Of a stretch of DNA of 11,461 nt, positions 6,258 to 11,461 are shown piece after piece (the stretch's first letter is position 1; the number at the start of each line of letters is the position of its first letter). Both the position numbers and the translations under genes were made by a program. This stretch comes from Acidimicrobiaceae bacterium UBA7830. Its GTDB lineage: Bacteria; Actinomycetota; Acidimicrobiia; Acidimicrobiales; Ilumatobacteraceae. Where the stretch lies: contig DLTS01000092.1 in assembly GCA_002501485.1 (NCBI GenBank), positions 1 through 11,461 of the forward strand, written 5' to 3'. A model generated the notes under the pieces. The model saw nothing but the letters and a program-made list of their open reading frames with translations. It ran no database searches and was not told the DNA's origin.

Positions 6258-7859
6258 ATGAGAAGGATGAAGAAGAACTTCGCCGCCCTCGCAGTGGTCG
6301 CAATGGTGGCCGCAGCATGTGGTGGAGACGACGCTTCCGATACTTCATCAGCAAGTGAAGCAGCATCTGAAGAAGCTGATGCACCTGCTGAAGAAGCTGC
6401 TGAAGAGCCGGCCGAAGATACCGGCGGCGCAGCGAGCGAAGAAGAAACAGCAGATGCTCTCGCAGAGGCATCAGAAGAAGACGCAGAAGCAGCAGCTGAA
6501 CTGCCGACCACGCTTGAAGGCTGGCAAGAACTTTGGGCCTCGGAGCGTGCAGCGGTTGTAGCAGCAGCAGAAGCCGAGGGTTGGGGTCTTGGCGATGACG
6601 GTATTCTCGTCGGACCTGCAGGTTTCACAATTGATACCAACGAGTGCCCAGAAGGTTGGAACAACGACGAAGGCCTCGATGACGGTGTGATCACCATCGG
6701 TGTCACAACCGCTAACTCCGGTTCACTCGCCGTCTATGGCAACATCTACGCCGGACTCGGTGCGTACTTCGACATGGTCAACGATCAGGGTGGTATCGGT
6801 GGATACACCTTCGAAGTCATTGTGAAGGACGATGAGTACGTTGCTACTAAGACCATTGAAGCTTGGAGCGAGTTCTTCCAGAGCACGAAGCCACTCGTTG
6901 GTCACACGCTCGGTTCGCCTAACACCTTCTCAGTGCAGCCAGAGTTCAACAATCAGTGTGTTCCACAGGTGATGGTCGCAACTGGACACCAGGCATGGGG
7001 CGACCCGGTCAACCATCCATGGACCACCGGCTACCAGCTCAGCTACGCCTCCGAGGCTCTTCTTTGGGGAGCATGGATTGAAGCCAACACCGAGCCAGGT
7101 GTTGTCGTAGCAGGTCTCGTCATGGACAACGACTTCGGTCTTGCCTATGAGCAGGCGTTCAAGGACTTTGCTGAAAATAGTGACCACATCGCTAAATTTG
7201 AGATCGTCCGTCACGACCCAGCATCAGCCACGCTGACCAACGAAGTCACCACGCTCGCCGCAACCAACCCGGACGTCTTCATCTCGATGACCGCCGGTAA
7301 CCCTTGCGTGTTGGCAATCCAAGAAGCAGGCCGTTCCGGCATCATCGAGAACGCGCAAGCAGTCTTCACGCCATCGGTGTGTAAGTCAATTGCGGCTTAC
7401 ATGGACCCAGCAGGTGAGGATGCCGATGGCTGGTACATCGTCGGTGGTGGCATCAAGGACACAACTGATGCTGGCTACGCAGATGACCTCTGGATCTCAT
7501 ACGCCAACGAGAAGTTGGATGAGTACGGCGGCGACTCGTCGATTTCACTGCAAGGTGAAGGCTTCGCTAACCGCGGAATTGTGTGGGAGCAAGTCCTCCG
7601 TATTGCAGCCGATCTTGAGGGCGGTATCAACCGCACCAACATCATGCTTGCCCAGCGTGGACTCCTGAACTTCACGCACCCGGCTCTGCTTGATGGCATC
7701 AAGATGAACCTGAACGGAAATGAGGATGCATACTTCGTTGAAGGCTCCGACATTTCAAAGTACGACCTCGCTAATCGGACTTGGGTCCAGCAGGGCGGAA
7801 CGATTGACCTTAGCGGTCTTTCACCGAACTGTGCTTGGGTTCCAGGCGAAGGTTGCTGA
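6258..7859 (+). CDS. Substrate-binding lipoprotein of the LIV/HAAT ABC importer
   Basis: This is the extracellular receptor that captures the substrate and hands it to the permeases. It has 533 residues. The signal peptide is lipoprotein-type: MRRMKK, a hydrophobic run, then VAAAC with Cys21 as the likely lipid-modified residue. Residues 22-82 form an Ala/Glu/Asp-rich linker with no basic residue until Arg97. Residues 83-143 form a small Trp-rich segment (GWQELW, GWGLGDDG, GPAGFTI, NECPEGW) that precedes the type-1 periplasmic-binding fold (VITIGVTTANSGSLAVYG, about 144-161 onward) of the Peripla_BP_6 class. Mature Cys residues are 130, 234, 350, 375, 525 and 533. It is longer than E. coli LivJ (about 370) mainly because of the N-terminal extension. 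It sits between two permease pairs, flanked by RNA hairpins. The substrate cannot be told from sequence, so no livJ/livK symbol is given. Confidence 0.9.
   Translation: MRRMKKNFAALAVVAMVAAACGGDDASDTSSASEAASEEADAPAEEAAEEPAEDTGGAASEEETADALAEASEEDAEAAAELPTTLEGWQELWASERAAVVAAAEAEGWGLGDDGILVGPAGFTIDTNECPEGWNNDEGLDDGVITIGVTTANSGSLAVYGNIYAGLGAYFDMVNDQGGIGGYTFEVIVKDDEYVATKTIEAWSEFFQSTKPLVGHTLGSPNTFSVQPEFNNQCVPQVMVATGHQAWGDPVNHPWTTGYQLSYASEALLWGAWIEANTEPGVVVAGLVMDNDFGLAYEQAFKDFAENSDHIAKFEIVRHDPASATLTNEVTTLAATNPDVFISMTAGNPCVLAIQEAGRSGIIENAQAVFTPSVCKSIAAYMDPAGEDADGWYIVGGGIKDTTDAGYADDLWISYANEKLDEYGGDSSISLQGEGFANRGIVWEQVLRIAADLEGGINRTNIMLAQRGLLNFTHPALLDGIKMNLNGNEDAYFVEGSDISKYDLANRTWVQQGGTIDLSGLSPNCAWVPGEGC
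6324..6502 (+). repeat. Low-complexity GAAGAAGC/GCAGCA-rich coding stretch
   Basis: Imperfect tandem units built from GCTGAAGAAGCT and GCATCAGAAGAA encode the Ala/Glu/Asp-rich linker of the binding lipoprotein. They also create long spurious open frames on the other strand. Such tracts can change length by slippage in steps of three bases. Confidence 0.7.
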
Positions 7860-7887
7860 GTAATTACTCTCAGTAAGTAATCACTTC

Positions 7888-7928
7888 AAGTGGTGCCGGT
7901 GGGCGAAAGCCCACCGGCACTACTTTTG
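7888..7928 (+). terminator. Strong hairpin after the binding-protein gene (intra-operon terminator or attenuator)
   Basis: A perfect 12-bp stem, GTGCCGGTGGGC (7893-7904) with GCCCACCGGCAC (7909-7920), is capped by GAAA and extended by five further pairs (7888-7892 with 7921-7925, one G-T). TTTTG ends it. It lies in the 85-base gap between the binding-protein gene and livH2. It could partly terminate transcription or protect the upstream mRNA, giving more binding protein than permease. Confidence 0.75.
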
Positions 7929-7944
7929 TATCGGTGAGGATTTC

Positions 7945-8883
7945 GTGACACTTCTCATTCAGCGGTTATTGGACGGGCTCTTTAACGGCTCGATTTACGC
8001 GGCTCTCGCTGTTGCTATTGCAATAAGCCATCGCGCGACCGGGCGAGTCAACCTCGCACAGGGTGAGATTGGACTCTTCGGTGGCTATCTTGCACTCGCT
8101 ATGGCCTCACCAGCTGCATCATTCGTGGCCGGTGCAGCGTTGTTTTCGAATTTGCCGGGGCATCCGTTCCATTTATGGATCTCAACGCTTTTGGCAGTGA
8201 TTGTTGCGGCGGTGCTTGCTGTTGCGTTGCAGCGTGCGCTCATGCGAGATTTTGATGAATCAACCCCACAGCGTGCCCTCAATCGCTCTATTGCACTTCT
8301 TATTTGTGTGAGCGCGGTGATTTCTAGTCAGTGGGGCACGCGCGGGCGTATTTTCGGTGAACTGTTCCCATCGGGGTCGAACGATTTTGTAAGCGTCTTC
8401 GGTGCTCGACTCCGATACACAACGATTGGTGCTTGGGTGGTCGTAATTATCGCTTGCGGCCTCGTGACATTGTTTTTGTCGAAGACCAAAGCAGGTCTTT
8501 CGTTTCGAGCACTCACCGACAACCGAGCAAGCTCGGTACTTGTTGGAATTCAACCGAAGAAACTCATGGCGATCGGTTGGGGGATTTCTGGAGCACTCGC
8601 CGCTCTCGCTGCCAGCCTGGCTGCATCGATGTCTCTTCTTGATTCGTCCCTCATGTTCCGTACGTTGATCTATTCCCTTGCGGCCGTCACCCTTGGAGGC
8701 TTCGATTCGCTCCGAGGAGCCGTAATTGGGGGAATCATCGTTGCGCAAGCCCAAACGCTCATTCCGGGCTATCTCGGCCTACCTACCGAGATGTCAATCG
8801 TTGCCGCACTAATTGTGTTGATCACGGTTCTGGTGTTTCGCCCGTGGGGTCTTTTTGGGCAGCGCCCGGTGGAGCGGGTATGA
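7945..8883 (+). CDS. livH: ABC transporter permease LivH (second copy)
   Basis: This is a second LivH-type permease of 312 residues. GTG 7945 is the start, with GAGG at 7936-7939 five bases upstream, and the residues after it align with the first LivH from its first codon. RVNLAQGEIGLFGGY at 34-48 is the family motif. The coupling loop KTKAGLSFRALTDNRASSVLVG lies at 178-199 (contains the EAA-like contact). A glycine-rich TLGGFDSLRGAVIGG block follows, and it ends FGQRPVERV. The family scaffold is intact but it is clearly divergent from the copy at 4112: for example RATGR replaces KATTL in the first motif, and an insert ALFSNLPGHPFHLW is present between membrane segments. Its stop overlaps the next ATG in ATGA. 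It may form an alternative pore that uses the same ATPases. Confidence 0.9.
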   Translation: MTLLIQRLLDGLFNGSIYAALAVAIAISHRATGRVNLAQGEIGLFGGYLALAMASPAASFVAGAALFSNLPGHPFHLWISTLLAVIVAAVLAVALQRALMRDFDESTPQRALNRSIALLICVSAVISSQWGTRGRIFGELFPSGSNDFVSVFGARLRYTTIGAWVVVIIACGLVTLFLSKTKAGLSFRALTDNRASSVLVGIQPKKLMAIGWGISGALAALAASLAASMSLLDSSLMFRTLIYSLAAVTLGGFDSLRGAVIGGIIVAQAQTLIPGYLGLPTEMSIVAALIVLITVLVFRPWGLFGQRPVERV

Positions 8884-9866
8884 GCAGGAAAGGAGCAAGC
8901 TTTCTACTAGGCGCAATCGTTGTAGCGGCGATACTCGTATTGCCTTTGTTGCTCACACAGAACGAACTCCGAAACTTTGCGCGCTTCCTCGTTCTCGTAC
9001 TTGCAGTGCTCGGAGTAAATGTGGCGCTTGGCGCAGGAGGAATTGTCAGTCTTGGCCAATCTGTCTTTGTTGGCGTAGGAGCGTTCGCTCTCGTTTCATT
9101 TAGCGACGATTTCGGGCTACCAATTCTCGTGGCATTGCCGTTGGCAGCGTTGTTTACTGGTGGTGTCGGTGTCGTACTCGGTTTTCCATCGCTTCGCGTT
9201 CGAGAGTCGCAGTTTGCCCTTGTGTCATTCGGCTATGCGATAGCGTTCCCACCCTTTGCGAGATGGTGCCGTTCGATTACTGGGGGCCCAAGTGGAAGAA
9301 ACCTCGAACGAGAACTTCTTCCACCGTCATGGCTACCGATTGAAGATCTCGTGTACCGCTACCTCGTCACGATGTTCGTCATCGTGCTCTGCATGGTGGT
9401 TGCAGCGAATTTCTTGCAGAGCCGGTGGGGAAGAGCAACAAAGGCGCAACGCGACAATTCGCTCGCTGCAGCAACCTTTGGAGTCCCGATTGCTAGAACA
9501 CGGTCAGCAGCGCTAGGTCTCTCTGCTGCGCTGTCCGGTGTGTCTGGTGCCCTCGGTGTCATCTTGTTTCCCTTCGTGCAAGCCAACGATTTTGACGTCT
9601 TTATGGCGCTTCGGCTCTACGCCGCAGCAGTCATAGGCGGACTGTCATCGGCAGTTGGTGCCCTGTGGGGCGTCTTGAGTCTGTGGTTGTTCCCGCTTAT
9701 CGGCGAGACCATCGGCATCGGGGGAGGAGCAAACTTTATTTTCGGCCTCAGCGTGCTCATCCTCTCGTACTCCCAAATCGACGGAGTTGTCGGCGCATTC
9801 AGAGCACTTGAAGCTGCAATCATTCGGCGCAGGGAGCGCAGCGTCGCACGGAGTTCATCAGAGTGA
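8880..9866 (+). CDS. livM: ABC transporter permease LivM (second copy)
   Basis: This is the partner of the second LivH, with 328 residues from ATG 8880, which overlaps the livH2 stop by four bases (ATGA), a sign of translational coupling; GGAG at 8871-8874 is the ribosome site. The family motif NVALGAGGIVSLGQSVFVGVGAF is at 47-69, with GQS where the first LivM has GHS. PSLRVRESQFALVSFGYA follows. The coupling loop SRWGRATKAQRDNSLAAATFG corresponds to the ATPase contact. It is about 35 residues shorter than LivM1 and lacks the proline-rich tail, ending instead in a basic RRRERS tail. An upstream in-frame GTG at 8844 exists but lies inside livH2 and adds no family sequence. It is the last gene of the operon, and its stop is 11 bases from the converging galE stop. 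Confidence 0.9.
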   Translation: MSRKGASFLLGAIVVAAILVLPLLLTQNELRNFARFLVLVLAVLGVNVALGAGGIVSLGQSVFVGVGAFALVSFSDDFGLPILVALPLAALFTGGVGVVLGFPSLRVRESQFALVSFGYAIAFPPFARWCRSITGGPSGRNLERELLPPSWLPIEDLVYRYLVTMFVIVLCMVVAANFLQSRWGRATKAQRDNSLAAATFGVPIARTRSAALGLSAALSGVSGALGVILFPFVQANDFDVFMALRLYAAAVIGGLSSAVGALWGVLSLWLFPLIGETIGIGGGANFIFGLSVLILSYSQIDGVVGAFRALEAAIIRRRERSVARSSSE

Positions 9867-9877
9867 TGCGTGCCCTT

Positions 9878-10852
9878 TCAATTTGATACTTGCGACGCGT
9901 GCCACGCGTGCGCACTTTGAACGATGTCGTCGAGGGTGAGTTTGGAAGTCCAGCCAAGAACTCGCTCGGCAGCAGAAGGGTCTGCGAAGACAACCGCAGG
10001 GTCACCAACCCGCCGTTCGACTATCTCGTATGGGACCTCGTGACCAGCCTCATTTGCGGTGCGGTCAAGTATGTCGATGACCGATGACCCGACACCCGTT
10101 CCAAGGTTCAAGGTGGTGCTTGCACCACCAGCGGCGAGGTAGTCAAGGGCAGCGACGTGGGCACGGGCAAGATCCTCCACGTGGATATAGTCCCGAATGC
10201 CGGTGCCATCAGGCGTGGGGTAGTCATTTCCAAAGACCTGTACCGGGCCTGATACGCCAAGGGCAGCCTTCATGACAAGGGGCACGAGGTTCGTCGTCAC
10301 AGACCAGTTTTCGCCAATCACTCCATCGAGACTGGCCCCGGCTGCGTTGAAATAGCGGAGGCTCACCGAGCGGAGATCGTGTGTTTCGCCATACCACGAG
10401 AGCACACGCTCCATCGTTGCTTTTGACTCGGCGTACACGTTTTCTGGACGAATCTCTGCGTCTTCAGCAATCGGTGTGGTCCTAGGATTCCCGTAGACAG
10501 ATGCAGATGATGAGAAGACCATCTGCTGTACTCCAGCAGCGAGAGCACCTTCTGCAAGATGAACAGTGCCGGCAACATTGTTGTTCCAGTACATCCCGGG
10601 TGATGACATTGATTCACCAACACTCTTGTAAGCGGCAAAATGAATGATTGCGGAGACATTGTGTTGACGGCAAGTTTTTTCGACCAGGGCCTCATCGTTA
10701 ATCGATCCAACAATGAGTTCGGCACCAAGAAGTGCTTTTTTGTGACCTCGTTCAAGTGAGTCAAGAACAATGACCTCTCGACCAAGCGCCCGCAGGAGAC
10801 GGACCGTGTGGGAGCCGATGAATCCAGCTCCTCCCGTAACTAGTATCGCCAA
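9878..10852 (-). CDS. galE: UDP-glucose 4-epimerase GalE
   Basis: GalE interconverts UDP-glucose and UDP-galactose in the cytoplasm with tightly bound NAD, feeding the Leloir pathway or galactose-containing surface sugars. It has 324 residues, a normal length for the short actinobacterial form. The NAD-binding glycine motif GGAGFIG is at 7-13. HFAAYKSVGESM is at 71-82. The catalytic set is Ser116 in SSSASVYG, with Tyr140 and Lys144 in YAESK. RYFNAAGA follows at 166-173, and GTGIRDYIHVEDLARAH at 216-232 is the classical epimerase block. The start is TTG 10852: an in-frame stop lies six codons upstream and no ATG or GTG is available, while MAILVTGG fits the family. No good Shine-Dalgarno is visible. 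No galT or galK is next to it, so a role in cell-surface sugar synthesis is as likely as galactose use. Confidence 0.94.
   Translation of the reverse strand: MAILVTGGAGFIGSHTVRLLRALGREVIVLDSLERGHKKALLGAELIVGSINDEALVEKTCRQHNVSAIIHFAAYKSVGESMSSPGMYWNNNVAGTVHLAEGALAAGVQQMVFSSSASVYGNPRTTPIAEDAEIRPENVYAESKATMERVLSWYGETHDLRSVSLRYFNAAGASLDGVIGENWSVTTNLVPLVMKAALGVSGPVQVFGNDYPTPDGTGIRDYIHVEDLARAHVAALDYLAAGGASTTLNLGTGVGSSVIDILDRTANEAGHEVPYEIVERRVGDPAVVFADPSAAERVLGWTSKLTLDDIVQSAHAWHASQVSN
9891..9914 (+). terminator. Possible terminator of the liv operon, inside the end of galE
   Basis: TGCG-ACGCGT pairs with ACGCGT-G-CGCA around a GCC loop: ten pairs with one bulged G, then CTTTG. With only 11 bases between the converging stops, a terminator for the plus-strand operon would have to lie within galE, and this is the only stem seen near the junction. 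The U tract is weak. Confidence 0.35.
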
Positions 10853-10859
10853 GACCCCG

Positions 10860-10888
10860 AGAATACTTCAAAATTTGGACTATGTGAA
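10860..10888 (-). promoter_or_regulatory. Candidate galE promoter giving a leaderless mRNA
   Basis: On the minus strand TTCACA (10888-10883, 5 of 6 to consensus) and TATTCT (10865-10860, 4 of 6) are spaced by exactly 17 bases. A start of transcription about 7 bases downstream falls at 10852-10853, on the TTG start codon. This is a sequence match only. Confidence 0.5.
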
Positions 10889-10953
10889 TGACGCTCTCCG
10901 AGCTTACGAATTCGCAAGAAAAGCATGACCGGTTCAGGATCGAACTAAGCAGT

Positions 10954-10957
10954 AGGG
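10954..10957 (+). promoter_or_regulatory. Ribosome site favouring GTG 10966
   Basis: AGGG lies 8 bases before GTG 10966. It is better than the GGA 8 bases before the alternative ATG 10888, and the downstream start yields a compact signal peptide. Confidence 0.4.
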
Positions 10958-10965
10958 TTTTTGGT

Positions 10966-11461
10966 GTGCCTTTTAAAGATCGGCTGAAATATTTCATCGC
11001 GTTGTTTGCGGTGTTTGCGGTGTTTATTCTCCCAGACTCAGTATCAGCTGAGGTTTGGCACAGCGACGATGCCATTGGATATATCGTTCATGGCACCGGC
11101 TATGGACATGGTCGTGGAATGAGTCAGTATGGCGCGTACGGATGGGCTGTTGATCATGGATGGACGTGGGAGGAGATACTTGACTTCTACTACGGCGGAA
11201 CAGTCCTCGCTGATGTTGAAGAATCCGATATCAGAGTTCGGCTAACTGCTTGGGACAATACCGAGGATGTAACTCTTGTCTCAACCAGCGGTCCGCTCAC
11301 GGTTACATTTGCTGGGGAAAATGTCTTGGTTGGCAACTCTGTGCGACTCATTCGCACGGGAACGAATCGATTCACGATGCAGTCATCACCGAACTCAACT
11401 TGTGGCGATTCATCCTTCCTCTTGCCATCTGGTCCGTTCACACAGAATTCGACCCGCCAAA
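10966..11461 (+). CDS. Secreted SpoIID/LytB-domain protein, N-terminal part (3' truncated by window edge)
   Basis: The 165 codons seen run to the window end. Residues 1-28 form a Sec signal peptide: KDRLK, a hydrophobic core rich in Phe/Ala/Val, and SVSA before the likely cut at 28/29. Residues 45-57 hold GYGHGRGMSQYGA, the hallmark of the SpoIID/LytB family (peptidoglycan-acting, amidase-enhancer or lytic transglycosylase-type in sporulating bacteria). The following WTWEEILDFYYGGT is the usual continuation in actinobacterial members. Here the protein is probably an exported cell-wall protein; sporulation is not implied. An alternative start is ATG 10888, which gives 26 more residues and follows an in-frame stop. 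It is divergent from galE and shares its upstream region. Its exact enzymatic role is unknown and the catalytic part lies beyond the window. Confidence 0.8.
   Translation, partial: MPFKDRLKYFIALFAVFAVFILPDSVSAEVWHSDDAIGYIVHGTGYGHGRGMSQYGAYGWAVDHGWTWEEILDFYYGGTVLADVEESDIRVRLTAWDNTEDVTLVSTSGPLTVTFAGENVLVGNSVRLIRTGTNRFTMQSSPNSTCGDSSFLLPSGPFTQNSTRQ
11005..11025 (+). repeat. 9-bp tandem repeat inside a signal-peptide core
   Basis: TTTGCGGTG occurs twice (11005-11013, 11014-11022), followed by TTT, encoding FAVFAVF in the hydrophobic core of the SpoIID-type protein. Confidence 0.8.

Noticed and set aside
6230..6706. 158-codon minus-strand open frame opposite the receptor linker
   Set aside because: Its Ser/Ala repeats are the complement of the GAAGAAGC-rich tract that encodes the acidic linker. 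No ribosome site or family signal supports it.
8260..8754. 164-codon minus-strand frame opposite livH2
   Set aside because: Low-complexity charged sequence in antisense to a clear permease gene.
4112..9866. Urea transporter (urtABCDE) interpretation of the ABC operon
   Set aside because: Gene order differs (ATPases first, receptor in the middle, doubled permeases) and no urease or other urea gene is present. The substrate is left open rather than called urea.
10761..11075. 104-codon minus-strand frame upstream of galE
   Set aside because: It overlaps the galE start in another frame and the opposite strand of the SpoIID-type signal peptide. No domain or ribosome site.

Overview
The window looks like a piece of an actinobacterial chromosome. 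I favour a member of the class Acidimicrobiia (Ilumatobacter-like plankton), but that is inference. The grounds are a moderate-to-high G+C content judged by eye, free use of GTG and TTG starts, an actinobacterial-style SpoIID/LytB exoprotein, and a solute-binding lipoprotein with a long acidic N-terminal linker. I see no transposase, integrase, phage gene or CRISPR array.

Region 1 (1-2179, + strand) is an information-processing pair: the C-terminal part of DNA primase (dnaG, cut by the window edge) overlapping by 20 bases the primary sigma factor gene (rpoD/sigA type). Region 2 (2264-2446) holds two tRNA genes, Asn(GTT) and one with anticodon CAT (elongator Met or Ile2), separated by a GC-rich UUCG-capped hairpin that looks like a terminator.

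Region 3 (2625-9866, + strand) is a seven-gene high-affinity ABC uptake operon of the branched-chain amino acid/amide (LIV/HAAT) family, in the order livG, livF, livH1, livM1, binding protein, livH2, livM2. Most junctions are tight (1-base or 4-base overlaps, or gaps of 6-12 bases). The exceptions lie on either side of the binding-protein gene: a 94-base leader with a small hairpin, and an 85-base gap with a long terminator-like hairpin. There is one pair of ATPases and one binding protein but two divergent pairs of permeases. The binding protein probably delivers a substrate, whose identity cannot be read from sequence, to one or both permease dimers, which would share the LivG/LivF motor.

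Region 4 (9878-11461) has galE (UDP-glucose 4-epimerase) on the minus strand, convergent with livM2 with only 11 bases between stop codons. GalE starts with TTG and has a promoter-like element placed so that its mRNA would be leaderless. Divergent from galE, at the right edge, is the start of a secreted SpoIID/LytB-domain protein cut by the window end.

The most notable items are the doubled permease arrangement around a binding-protein gene bracketed by RNA hairpins, the highly acidic tether of that lipoprotein, the apparently leaderless TTG-initiated galE, and the ambiguous CAT-anticodon tRNA. None of these amounts to a clearly new system. Most of the window is ordinary core chromosome.
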